A stretch of DNA of 26,253 nt from Marinospirillum sp. (GTDB lineage Bacteria > Pseudomonadota > Gammaproteobacteria > Pseudomonadales > Halomonadaceae): assembly GCA_007119985.1 (NCBI GenBank), contig SKOQ01000041.1, positions 1 to 26,253 of the forward strand. Direction: 5' to 3'. Under the pieces are notes generated by a model. The model searched no databases. It saw nothing but the letters and a program-made list of their open reading frames with translations, and was not told the DNA's origin. The translations under genes were made by a program, and so were the position numbers. Positions within the stretch are counted from its first letter, which is position 1; every line of letters starts with the position of its first letter. This document shows, piece after piece, positions 15,710 through 23,415 of the stretch.

Positions 15710-16162
15710 GTGAGTCGAGAAAAACGCCTTGTGCCAGTTCTGCAAATGGCGCAAAAAAAAGTCGATGAAGCCAGTCGTGCGCTGGGTTATCTGAATCAAA
15801 AAATAGCCGAAGAAGAGCAGACGCGGCAGCAGCTCAAAGACTATGAGTCTGAGTATATGCAGTTGATGCGAGGCGGCGATACCCCAGGTCGCCCTGTGAA
15901 TATTCAAGCCATGATGCGTTATCAGGCATTTATTCAGCGGCTTGAGCTGGCCCAAATTCAGCAGCAGCAGCAAATTAGTTTGCTTGAGCAACAAAAACAA
16001 CAGGTCACACAGCACTGGATTCAAGTCAGAGCCAAGGCGCAGGCAGTGGAGAAGGTCATGGTGCAGTTGCGCAGTGAAGAAACCTTGCTGGCCGCACGTG
16101 CAGAGCAGAAACTGATGGATGAACTCTCCAGTCTTAAAAATTATGCGCGTCGATCCTACTGA
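15710..16162 (+). CDS. fliJ: flagellar export protein FliJ
   Basis: FliJ is the small coiled-coil stalk of the FliHIJ ATPase complex; it contacts FlhA and escorts export chaperones. The 150-residue, highly helical, Gln/Glu/Lys-rich product begins MSREKRLVPVLQMAQKKVDE, as FliJ proteins do, and is coiled-coil throughout. GTG 15710 is the first possible start in this frame, because an in-frame TGA lies three codons upstream. GAGGA ten bases before it serves as ribosome site. Identification rests on length, coiled-coil character and position between fliI and fliK. Confidence 0.92.
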   Translation: MSREKRLVPVLQMAQKKVDEASRALGYLNQKIAEEEQTRQQLKDYESEYMQLMRGGDTPGRPVNIQAMMRYQAFIQRLELAQIQQQQQISLLEQQKQQVTQHWIQVRAKAQAVEKVMVQLRSEETLLAARAEQKLMDELSSLKNYARRSY

Positions 16163-16179
16163 TTGGCATGTTCTTTGCC
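16163..16179 (+). promoter_or_regulatory. sigma-54 promoter for fliK operon
   Basis: TTGGCATG-TTCT-TTGCC matches the sigma-54 consensus TTGGCACG-N4-TTGCA at all but two positions. GG (16165-16166) and GC (16177-16178) have the exact required spacing. It begins one base after the fliJ stop. The start would be near 16190, giving a leader of about 50 bases before fliK. With FlrC encoded upstream, an FlrC-driven promoter for fliKLMNOPQR-flhB is the natural reading. Confidence 0.72.
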
Positions 16180-16240
16180 TTAAGCTCCTTAAAGACAGCG
16201 AACTCAGTTCCTTTAGCTTGGCTGATGAACAGGATCTTCT

Positions 16241-17614
16241 ATGATGAATGCCTCAAATGCGGTGCATGCTCTACTCAATCTATCTACTTCTGCTGCGCAA
16301 AAAAGATCATCTGCGGTGCCTTCTCTCGAGGGTGAAGGCCCTGTTTTTCGAGAGCAGATGCAAGCGGCATCTCAGGCCGTACAGCGTCGTGAAACGCCGC
16401 AGCGCCAGGAGTCCCACAACAGGCAGGAAGCGCAAGGTGTGCAGGAGCGGGTGGAGTCTGCTGCCAAAAGCGGACAAGATCTGCCAGTCGATGGCGATGC
16501 CTTGCCGCTGAGTGAGGAAACGCGAGCACTCTTGAGTCGCTTAAGCGACGATCAGCGCGAAGCTCTGCTTGAGGGTCTCCAGTCGTGGCTTGCTGGCCTT
16601 TCTGAGCAAGAGCTGGCTGATCTTCAATCTCAGTTAGAGCAGGGCGTTGATCTCAGCCAGCTTTTGAGTGCCGATCTTTTGGCTGTTATTGAGAGCTTGG
16701 TGGATACTGATATCGATCGTCAGCAATTAGTCGCTGGTTTAGAAGATCTTCTAAATCAGCTTGCAGCGCAGCAGGAAGGTTTGACGGCCGTTGCGCAGTG
16801 GCAGTGGAACCCAAGTAGCCAAGAGCTGCAGGCAGCGACGCCTGGGATCACGGCTCAGCTGAGTGATCGTGTACAGCAGCAGTTAAGAGAAGGGCAGCTG
16901 GCTGAAGCATCGGACAAAAAAGGTCCCTTGAGCCCTACACTGACCGCCAAGGCCACAGCACCAATGGAGGCGAACTCGGTCCCGCTGCGTGCTGAGCAGT
17001 TTAATCTCAGTAAGAGCTTGGATCAGCTGGTCAGTAGCCTTAATCAACAGGCCAGTCAGCCCAGTGCAATGGCGAAAGTAGAAGGCCTGCAGCAGCTGCT
17101 TCAATCTGCAGGTGCGGGCCTTGCTCTGACGCAACCTCAGATGTCGGCCATGATGCAGGGTCGAGTCGGTATGGCTCCAGTCTCGCTTGCTGCACAGCAA
17201 GCCGCCGCCATGGCGAATGCTGAAGCCTTGGCCAATCGCATTAGTATGATGCAGTCCAAAAACCTGCAGGCTGCTGAAATGCGCTTAGATCCGCCAGGTT
17301 TAGGCAGTATAAAGATCTCCATCCGTATGCAAGGTGAGAATGCGAGTGTGTTCTTCCAGTCTGCTAATGCACATGCGCGTGAGTTAATCGAACAAGCTCT
17401 GCCACGCCTACGCGAGATGATGGAGCAAGGTGGCTTGGCGCTGACTGATGCGCAGGTTTCACAAGATGATTTGGCGCAAAGACAGTCCACGCCGTGGGGT
17501 GTGGCTTCAGGAGCAGGCCAGTCAGCCGAAGACGAAGCGGATGCCGAGGCCTTGGCTGCACAAGAAATGACACTACTGCAGCAGCCTTTGGGTCTGATAG
17601 ACTATTACGCCTAA
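16241..17614 (+). CDS. fliK: flagellar hook-length control protein FliK
   Basis: FliK is the secreted molecular ruler that measures hook length and switches FlhB specificity from rod/hook to filament substrates. The 457-residue product is Gln/Ala/Ser-rich and poorly conserved in its N-terminal two thirds, as usual. The C-terminal Flg_hook domain (about 340-430) reads AAEMRLDPPGLGSIKISIRM, then VFFQSANAHARELIEQALPRLREMMEQGGL, the family signature. Start ATG 16241 has a second ATG directly after it and an AGGATC upstream. It is preceded by its own sigma-54-type promoter. Confidence 0.95.
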   Translation: MMNASNAVHALLNLSTSAAQKRSSAVPSLEGEGPVFREQMQAASQAVQRRETPQRQESHNRQEAQGVQERVESAAKSGQDLPVDGDALPLSEETRALLSRLSDDQREALLEGLQSWLAGLSEQELADLQSQLEQGVDLSQLLSADLLAVIESLVDTDIDRQQLVAGLEDLLNQLAAQQEGLTAVAQWQWNPSSQELQAATPGITAQLSDRVQQQLREGQLAEASDKKGPLSPTLTAKATAPMEANSVPLRAEQFNLSKSLDQLVSSLNQQASQPSAMAKVEGLQQLLQSAGAGLALTQPQMSAMMQGRVGMAPVSLAAQQAAAMANAEALANRISMMQSKNLQAAEMRLDPPGLGSIKISIRMQGENASVFFQSANAHARELIEQALPRLREMMEQGGLALTDAQVSQDDLAQRQSTPWGVASGAGQSAEDEADAEALAAQEMTLLQQPLGLIDYYA

Positions 17615-17686
17615 GCTTGAATCCAGCACAGAAGTGGGCAAAACTGATGACATGCTGGGCTGATTAATCATGAAAGGGGATGCAAG

Positions 17687-18178
17687 ATGGCAGAAGAAGA
17701 AGGCGGCAAAAATAAAAAGCTGCTGTTGATAGGTGGCTTGGTCGTGGGCTTAGCGATTATTGCTGCTTTGGCAGTTGGGGGTACGCTGTTCTTCTTAGAC
17801 CGTTCTTCAGATGAAAACGGTGAAAGACGCTCTTTAATGCCCTCTTCATCTCAGCAAATTCGTAGTGCCTACTACCACGCTTTTGAAGAGCCTTTTGTCG
17901 TTCCTTTGATGTCCTCTGATCGACGTCAGCGCTTTATGCAGGTTTCTTTGGCGGTCAGAGGGGAGAATCAGGCGGTGACAACAGCTGTTGAGCGCCACCT
18001 GCCTTTAATCAAAAATAACCTGAACTTGCTCTTTAGTCGTCAAGATTATCAAACCTTACAAACGCCAGAAGGTAAAATTCAACTTCAGATGGCAGCGGCT
18101 GAAGCCATTCAGGCTGTCTTGGAGCGTGAAAATGTTCGGATAGACGAAGTGTTGATTATGGACTTTGTCTTGCAGTAG
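17687..18178 (+). CDS. fliL: flagellar basal body-associated protein FliL
   Basis: FliL is a single-pass inner-membrane protein that forms a ring around the stator and supports motor torque. It has 163 residues: a short charged N-terminus, one transmembrane helix at 11-37 (LLLIGGLVVGLAIIAALAVG) and a periplasmic stomatin-like domain with EEPFVVPL and LMDFVLQ-type ending (IDEVLIMDFVLQ). The ATG at 17687 follows GGGGATGCAAG. The 72-base gap from fliK contains a CCAGCA/TGCTGG inverted pair and a TGATTAATCA palindrome but no clear promoter. fliM follows after 81 bases. Confidence 0.95.
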   Translation: MAEEEGGKNKKLLLIGGLVVGLAIIAALAVGGTLFFLDRSSDENGERRSLMPSSSQQIRSAYYHAFEEPFVVPLMSSDRRQRFMQVSLAVRGENQAVTTAVERHLPLIKNNLNLLFSRQDYQTLQTPEGKIQLQMAAAEAIQAVLERENVRIDEVLIMDFVLQ

Positions 18179-18259
18179 TGATTCAGGTTGATGATTGATC
18201 AATATCATGCACATAAGTTTGGTGCTGAGCACAGACCTAAAAAAATAAGGTGAGGTACT

Positions 18260-19237
18260 ATGGCAGTTCAGGATCTGCTCTCCCAGGATGAGATCGATCT
18301 TCTTTTGCATGGGGTCGATGATGATGATCTGCCCGATCCGGCAGATGCAGCAGGTGCCTCTGGTGATGTGCAAAGCTATGACATTACTAGTCAAGACCGC
18401 ATTGTTCGCGGTCGTATGCCCACGCTGGAAATGATCAATGAACGTTTTGCGCGTTATACGCGGATTAGTTTATTCAATTTGCTCCGCCGCAGTGCGCATG
18501 TGGCCTCAGGTGGCGTGCAGATCATGAAGTTTGGCGAATACGTCCATACACTTTACGTGCCCACGAGCTTGAATCTTGTCAAAATTCGTCCTTTGCGTGG
18601 CACCTCCTTGTTCGTGATGGATGCCAAGCTGGTGTTTAAACTGGTCGATAACTTCTTTGGTGGTGATGGGCGTCACGCGAAAATTGAAGGCCGTGAATTT
18701 ACACCAACAGAAATACGCATTGTACAAAAGGTGCTCGAGCAGGTTTTTGTTGATTTAAAAGAAGCTTGGGCGACGGTCTTACCTTTGAACTTTGAATATA
18801 TTGGTTTTGAAGTTAACCCGGCGATGGCGAATATCGTCAGTCCCAGTGAGGTGGTCGTCGTCAGCACCTTCCACATCGAACTCGATGGCGGTGGTGGTGA
18901 CCTTCATATCACTATTCCTTACTCGATGATCGAACCTGTACGCGAAGAGCTGGATTCAGGTGTGCAATCTGATGTCGATGATATCGATGAGCGTTGGATT
19001 CGTGCCTTGCGCGCAGACATCATGGAAGCCAAGATTCCTTTAAATGTGAAGGTGGTCGAGAAGGATCTGACGTTGCGTGATCTCGTGCATCTAGAAGCAG
19101 GTGATATTATTCCGGTCGATATGCCGGATTATGTGACTTTACAGGCCAATGGTGTGCCGGTGTTTAAGTGCAAGCTTGGGCGCTCTGGCGATAATTTGGC
19201 GCTTAAAGTCCAAGAACAAGTTCGCCTAGTGCGTTAA
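18260..19237 (+). CDS. fliM: flagellar motor switch protein FliM
   Basis: FliM is the middle C-ring protein that binds phospho-CheY and relays direction switching to FliG. It has 325 residues. The CheY-binding peptide LSQDEIDLLL is at residues 7-16. The CheC-like middle domain includes GGDGRHAKIEGREFTPTEIRI and the C-terminal SPOA domain ends DYVTLQANGVPVFKCKLG. The ATG at 18260 follows AAGGTGAGG, an excellent ribosome site. The 81-base gap upstream holds an ATTGATCAAT palindrome of unknown meaning. fliN follows 28 bases later. Confidence 0.98.
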   Translation: MAVQDLLSQDEIDLLLHGVDDDDLPDPADAAGASGDVQSYDITSQDRIVRGRMPTLEMINERFARYTRISLFNLLRRSAHVASGGVQIMKFGEYVHTLYVPTSLNLVKIRPLRGTSLFVMDAKLVFKLVDNFFGGDGRHAKIEGREFTPTEIRIVQKVLEQVFVDLKEAWATVLPLNFEYIGFEVNPAMANIVSPSEVVVVSTFHIELDGGGGDLHITIPYSMIEPVREELDSGVQSDVDDIDERWIRALRADIMEAKIPLNVKVVEKDLTLRDLVHLEAGDIIPVDMPDYVTLQANGVPVFKCKLGRSGDNLALKVQEQVRLVR

Positions 19238-19265
19238 ATCTCTCTATTTATTTTAGGAAAAAACA

Positions 19266-19781
19266 ATGAGTGATGATAACACCGATGATTGGGCATCTGC
19301 CCTTGACGAAAGCAATGATGGCGATGATTGGGCCTCTGCGCTAGACGAGCAAGCCACGACCGAGGCTTCTAGTGTCGATGATGATTTGGCCGATGATGAT
19401 TGGGGGGCTGCGTTAGAAGAGCAAACCCAGAGTAGTGCAGATCAAATCAGTGAAGATGATATCCAAGCGGCTCCGCTCGACTATCTGGAAGATGAAGACC
19501 AAGGTGGCTTTGATGGTGATAATGCAAACCTTGAAGTCATCATGGATATTCCTGTCACCATCGCGATGGAAGTTGGGAATACAGAAATTGCCATTCGCAA
19601 TCTGCTTCAGCTCAACCAAGGCTCAGTGATTGAGCTTGACCGTCTGGCGGGTGAACCCTTGGATGTCAAAGTCAATGGAACCCTGATTGCACATGGTGAA
19701 GTCGTCATGGTCAACGAGAAGTTTGGTATCCGTTTGACTGATGTTGTCAGCCCATCTGAGCGTATTAAGCGTCTTCGTTAA
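19266..19781 (+). CDS. fliN: flagellar motor switch protein FliN with repeated acidic N-terminus
   Basis: FliN forms the lower C ring with FliM and docks FliH, placing the export ATPase. The SPOA domain fills the C-terminal part (about 90-171: DIPVTIAMEVGNTEIAIRNL, then GEPLDVKVNGTLIAHGEV, ending SPSERIKRL). The N-terminal extension (1-90) is strongly acidic and carries three copies of one motif: DDWASALDE at 7-15, DDWASALDE at 20-28 and DDWGAALEE at 44-52. FliN of gammaproteobacteria often has one such Trp motif, so this looks like local triplication. ATG 19266 follows TTAGGAAAAAAC. fliO starts three bases after its stop. Confidence 0.97.
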   Translation: MSDDNTDDWASALDESNDGDDWASALDEQATTEASSVDDDLADDDWGAALEEQTQSSADQISEDDIQAAPLDYLEDEDQGGFDGDNANLEVIMDIPVTIAMEVGNTEIAIRNLLQLNQGSVIELDRLAGEPLDVKVNGTLIAHGEVVMVNEKFGIRLTDVVSPSERIKRLR

Positions 19782-19784
19782 TTC

Positions 19785-20258
19785 ATGAGTGGGTCATTGA
19801 TGTGCAACTCTAAGCAGGCTTGGCAGGCGTTAAGCCTGCTTTTGTTATCTGGGCCAGTGTTGGCGGTAGAATCCCGAGGCTTTTCGCCAACAGGCCTTTC
19901 TGCGTTGGGACAGGTCACTTTTGGCTTGGCTGTGGTGTTGTTGTTGCTGTTTGCCCTTGCTTGGCTTGTGCGCCGTGGTCGTTTATTGCCGCACTACCAA
20001 ATGCGTGATGAATTTAAAGTACTCGCAGTCCTCCCGCTAGGTCAAAAAGAGCGGCTGATTCTACTGAAGGTCGGAGAAGATCAGTTGTTACTGGGAGCGA
20101 CAGCCGAGCAGATTCGCTTGCTACATAAGCTAGAGACGCCCCTGGATTTTAGTCCTGCAGTTAAGGACGGGTCTCGTTTCGCCACAATCCTGCGTGATTG
20201 GCAAAAACCAACGACTTCCACTTCAACATCTCAGCAGGATGCGCGACCCCATGACTGA
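19785..20258 (+). CDS. fliO: flagellar biosynthetic protein FliO
   Basis: FliO is a membrane protein needed for stable assembly of the FliP ring in the export gate. It has 157 residues. A hydrophobic N-terminal leader (LSLLLLSGPVLA) and a transmembrane helix (about 45-65, TFGLAVVLLLLFALAWLVRRGRL) are followed by the small cytoplasmic domain (FKVLAVLPLGQKERLILLKVGEDQLLLGAT). A second in-frame ATG at 19800 is a possible start that would remove five residues. The gene sits three bases after fliN and overlaps fliP by 8 bases. Confidence 0.93.
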   Translation: MSGSLMCNSKQAWQALSLLLLSGPVLAVESRGFSPTGLSALGQVTFGLAVVLLLLFALAWLVRRGRLLPHYQMRDEFKVLAVLPLGQKERLILLKVGEDQLLLGATAEQIRLLHKLETPLDFSPAVKDGSRFATILRDWQKPTTSTSTSQQDARPHD

Positions 20259-21051
20259 TTTTCTGCGAAGCGGCCTACCCCTTCTTCACCTGCGTTCTTT
20301 TTTATTATCACGCTGCGCATGGAGCTTAGTGCTCCTTTTGCTGTTGAGCGCCGGACCTGTTTGGGCGCAGACGCCAGGGATTGAAGCGCTCAGAATGGTA
20401 CCAGGAGAGGATGGAAGCCAGAATTATTCGGTAACGATCCAGATTCTGGCCATCATGACAGCACTGACCTTGCTGCCATCGATGATCATTATGATGACCA
20501 GCTTCACGCGCATTATTGTGGTGTTGGCCATCTTGCGTCAGGCGCTAGGTTTGCAGCAAACACCTTCGAACCAAATCCTGCTTGGGATTACGCTCTTTCT
20601 GACTATTTTTATTATGACGCCTGTCTGGGAGAGGGTGAATGCAGAGGCCCTACAACCCTACCTAGCCGAAGAAGTCACCCCTCTCGAAGCGCTAGAGTTG
20701 GCCAAGGCGCCGCTCCAGGAATTTATGCTGGCGCAAACGCGGGAGGTTGATCTAGACATGTTTGGACGCATTGGTGGCTATGAGGTGTTTGAATCTCCAG
20801 AAGACGTCCCCTTTGTGGTGTTGGTGCCGGCTTTTGTGACCAGTGAACTGAAAACCGCTTTTCAGATCGGGTTTATGCTTTTTATTCCCTTCCTAATTAT
20901 TGACATGGTGGTGGCGAGCATCCTGATGGCGATGGGTATGATGATGCTGTCGCCGATTATTATTTCCTTACCCTTTAAAATCATGCTTTTTGTTCTTGTA
21001 GATGGATGGACCTTGGTGATGGGGACCTTGGCGGCCAGTTTTGGTTATTAG
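20251..21051 (+). CDS. fliP: flagellar type III export gate protein FliP
   Basis: FliP is the main pore-forming subunit (five copies) of the FliPQR export gate. The ATG at 20251 is chosen because ATGACTGA there overlaps the fliO stop, the same junction seen at fliF/fliG, and AGGA lies upstream; ATG 20239 and GTG 20194 are in-frame alternatives. The resulting 266-residue protein has a cleavable signal peptide (about 1-39, ending SAGPVWA) as in other FliP proteins. The diagnostic motifs are SFTRIIVVLAILRQALGLQQTP in outline, then FQIGFMLFIPFLIIDMVVAS and LPFKIMLFVLVDGW. About four transmembrane helices are present. Confidence 0.97.
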   Translation: MTDFLRSGLPLLHLRSFLLSRCAWSLVLLLLLSAGPVWAQTPGIEALRMVPGEDGSQNYSVTIQILAIMTALTLLPSMIIMMTSFTRIIVVLAILRQALGLQQTPSNQILLGITLFLTIFIMTPVWERVNAEALQPYLAEEVTPLEALELAKAPLQEFMLAQTREVDLDMFGRIGGYEVFESPEDVPFVVLVPAFVTSELKTAFQIGFMLFIPFLIIDMVVASILMAMGMMMLSPIIISLPFKIMLFVLVDGWTLVMGTLAASFGY

Positions 21052-21102
21052 CGTGGCTCAATCCCTTTTTTTTGAGCACAAATTCAGCAATAGGAGAGCG
21101 AC

Positions 21103-21372
21103 ATGACTCCAGAAATGGTTGTCGATCTGATGCGCCAAGCGATACTGTTGGTGATCGTAATTGTCGCCATAGGTGTCGTACCCAGCTTGATCGTGGGCTT
21201 GATTGTGGCCATCTTTCAGGCGGCAACCCAGATTAACGAACAAACGCTGAGTTTTTTACCGCGCTTGATGGCCACCTTATTGGCGCTGATTGTTGCTGGC
21301 CCAATGATCCTGCGTATGCTGATGGAGTTCTTTGAGCGCCTTGCCCATAACATTCCTTATATGATTGGCTGA
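21103..21372 (+). CDS. fliQ: flagellar type III export gate protein FliQ
   Basis: FliQ is an 89-residue protein of two transmembrane helices that packs around FliPR in the export gate. It begins MTPEMVVDLMRQAILLVIVI, has the conserved GLIVAIFQAATQINEQTLSF loop and ends with a second hydrophobic helix. ATG 21103 follows AGGAGAGCGAC. It sits 51 bases after fliP and 6 bases before fliR. Confidence 0.97.
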   Translation: MTPEMVVDLMRQAILLVIVIVAIGVVPSLIVGLIVAIFQAATQINEQTLSFLPRLMATLLALIVAGPMILRMLMEFFERLAHNIPYMIG

Positions 21373-21378
21373 CGCCCT

Positions 21379-22161
21379 ATGCCTCTGCTGACGGACGCCG
21401 AGCTGACGGCCTATATTGGCACTTTTCTGTGGCCTTTCTTTCGGATAGGCGCTTTTTTTATGGCGGCGCCTATTTTTGGTGCGAACTTTGTGCCGATGCC
21501 TGTGCGGATCGGCTTGGCCTTTTTGACTACCCTATTGTTGATGCCCCTATTACCCCCAGTACCGGTGGTGATGGATGCTTTATCGCCACAAACTTGGTTG
21601 CTGGTGGCTCAGCAGCTACTGATTGGGATCAGTTTGGGTTTTATTGTGCAGCTGCTATTCCAGGTTTTTATTATCTTCGGCCAAATTGTGGCGATGCAGA
21701 TCGGGATGGGGATGGCGCAGATGGCAGATCCCAGTAGTGGTATTAATGTCACTGTACTGAGCCAATATGGCTTGGTGATGACCAATCTGGTCTTTTTGGC
21801 GGCGGGTGGCCATCTAGTGATTATTCATACGCTGGCTGAGAGTTTTACGGTGATTCCCGTCGGCTGGGAGGGGATGACGCGTGAGCGTGCTTGGATCTTG
21901 GCCAATCAAGGGGCTTGGTTGTTTGCTGGGGCGTTATTAATGGCCTTGCCAATTATCATTGCTAAACTGGTAGTCAATATTGCACTGGGTGTAGTGACGC
22001 GCGCGGCACCCCAGCTGAATATTTTTGTGATTGGCTTCCCGATCATGATGATGCTGGGCTTACTTGAACTTTGGATTTGGTCGACAGAATATCTCTTCCA
22101 TTTTGATCGCATGGCGCGTGAAATGTTTGAGTTGCTGCGCTATTGGTTGGAGTTGAGCTAA
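21379..22161 (+). CDS. fliR: flagellar type III export gate protein FliR
   Basis: FliR is the single-copy subunit completing the FliP5Q4R1 export pore in the inner membrane. It has 260 residues with about six hydrophobic helices, typical motifs FFRIGAFFMAAPIFG and QIVAMQIGMGMAQMADP, and a C-terminal helix leading to a short cytoplasmic end. The ribosome site before ATG 21379 is weak, which fits coupling to fliQ six bases upstream. Its TAA stop abuts the flhB ATG without any spacer. Confidence 0.97.
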   Translation: MPLLTDAELTAYIGTFLWPFFRIGAFFMAAPIFGANFVPMPVRIGLAFLTTLLLMPLLPPVPVVMDALSPQTWLLVAQQLLIGISLGFIVQLLFQVFIIFGQIVAMQIGMGMAQMADPSSGINVTVLSQYGLVMTNLVFLAAGGHLVIIHTLAESFTVIPVGWEGMTRERAWILANQGAWLFAGALLMALPIIIAKLVVNIALGVVTRAAPQLNIFVIGFPIMMMLGLLELWIWSTEYLFHFDRMAREMFELLRYWLELS

Positions 22162-23304
22162 ATGGCGCAAGAAAACCAAGACGGTCAAGAAAAAACAGAA
22201 GAACCGACGACGAAACGTAAAGAAGACTCGCGTCGTGATGGTGAGGTCGCCCGCTCGAAAGAGCTCAGTACCGCTTTGTTGCTCTTGTCTGCAGGCATGG
22301 CCTTACTCGTCTTTGGCAGCTGGATGGGCGCGCGCGGGATGGAGCTCTTTGCCTACAATTTTACGCTAACCCGCGCCGATGTGATGACCCATGAAGCGAT
22401 GTTTACTCATTTTCGAACTTCAGTTTGGCATGCGCTCTGGGTGACGCTGCCCTTTTTGATCGTGCTGTTTTTTATGGGAGCGATCTCACAGATTATTGTG
22501 GGAGGGTGGAATATGACCGCCAAAGCCCTAGTACCTAAATTCAGCAAGCTGAATCCCATCTCAGGGATCAAACGCATCTTTTCTAAAAACTCCTTGGTTG
22601 AGTTTGTGAAATCCGTGGCCAAGGTGCTGCTGGTCGGCACGACTTCGCTGATTATTATTTGGGGGTTGAAGGAGGAGTTTGCTGGCCTGGGGGCTATGGC
22701 CTTGGAGCCAGCAATCGCCAAGGGCAGTTATTTGATTGTTTGGTCTTTTCTGGCGATTAGCCTGTCTTTGATTATCGTTGTGCTTATTGATGTACCTTGG
22801 CAACTGCACCAGCACAATGAAAAAATCAAAATGACGCGCCAAGAAGTCAAGGATGAATTCAAGAATACTGAAGGTAAGCCAGAGGTTAAAAGTCGCATCC
22901 GACGCTTGCAAATGGAGATGGCACAAAGGCGAATGATGTCTGATGTGCCTCAGGCCGATGTCGTGATCACCAACCCAACTCACTATGCGGTGGCACTCAA
23001 GTACAGTGAAGATGGTCAGCAGGCCCCCTTGGTGTTAGCCAAGGGGTCAGATCACCTGGCAGCGAAGATTCGTGAAATAGCCGATCACTATCAAATTCCA
23101 GTGCTGCAGCAGCCCCCGCTTACGCGTGCGATCTACTATAGCACCGAGATAGGAGAGGAGATCCCGCAGAAACTCTATATGGCGGTGGCGCAAGTGCTCG
23201 CTTATGTTTATCAGATGAAGCAGCATCAGCAGGGCAAGGCAAAGCGTCCAACTGGTCTAAAACAGGTGGATGTGCCCAAAGACCTCGATCCAGATGCCGA
23301 GTAA
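22162..23304 (+). CDS. flhB: flagellar export switch protein FlhB
   Basis: FlhB controls substrate class in flagellar export; it is cleaved between Asn and Pro of NPTH when hooks are complete. It has 380 residues. The N-terminal tail EKTEEPTTKRKEDSRRDGEV is family-typical. Four transmembrane helices follow (about 37-57, 90-112, 153-168, 188-209). The autocleavage motif NPTH is at 271-274 in DVVITNPTHYAVALKY. The start codon directly follows the fliR TAA (TAAATG), so it is probably translationally coupled. Confidence 0.98.
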   Translation: MAQENQDGQEKTEEPTTKRKEDSRRDGEVARSKELSTALLLLSAGMALLVFGSWMGARGMELFAYNFTLTRADVMTHEAMFTHFRTSVWHALWVTLPFLIVLFFMGAISQIIVGGWNMTAKALVPKFSKLNPISGIKRIFSKNSLVEFVKSVAKVLLVGTTSLIIIWGLKEEFAGLGAMALEPAIAKGSYLIVWSFLAISLSLIIVVLIDVPWQLHQHNEKIKMTRQEVKDEFKNTEGKPEVKSRIRRLQMEMAQRRMMSDVPQADVVITNPTHYAVALKYSEDGQQAPLVLAKGSDHLAAKIREIADHYQIPVLQQPPLTRAIYYSTEIGEEIPQKLYMAVAQVLAYVYQMKQHQQGKAKRPTGLKQVDVPKDLDPDAE

Positions 23305-23415
23305 TTACAAATCTACTTAGGTTAGATAAAGATCATAAGTTTATTTCATGGGAAGATGTTGGCATACTTCGCGGTCGGTGCAGCTTTGCGCGCTCGTTTA
23401 CTCACCAGGTGATAC
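23305..23415. promoter_or_regulatory. flhB-flhA gap with candidate sigma-54 promoter at 23349-23364
   Basis: TGGGAAG-ATGT-TGGCA has GG (23350-23351) and GC (23362-23363) at the exact -24/-12 spacing and matches about nine of twelve consensus positions on the plus strand. It would start transcription near 23375, giving a 41-base leader to flhA. A partly overlapping TTGGCAT at 23359-23365 lacks a correct -12. The flhA unit is often a separate sigma-54 operon in polar flagellates. A weak ATCTA/TAGAT stem follows flhB, but no real terminator does. Confidence 0.4.

Noticed and set aside
18185..18212. ATTGATCAAT palindrome between fliL and fliM as an operator
   Set aside because: It is a single short AT-rich palindrome with no promoter elements at proper spacing, so too little to support a call.
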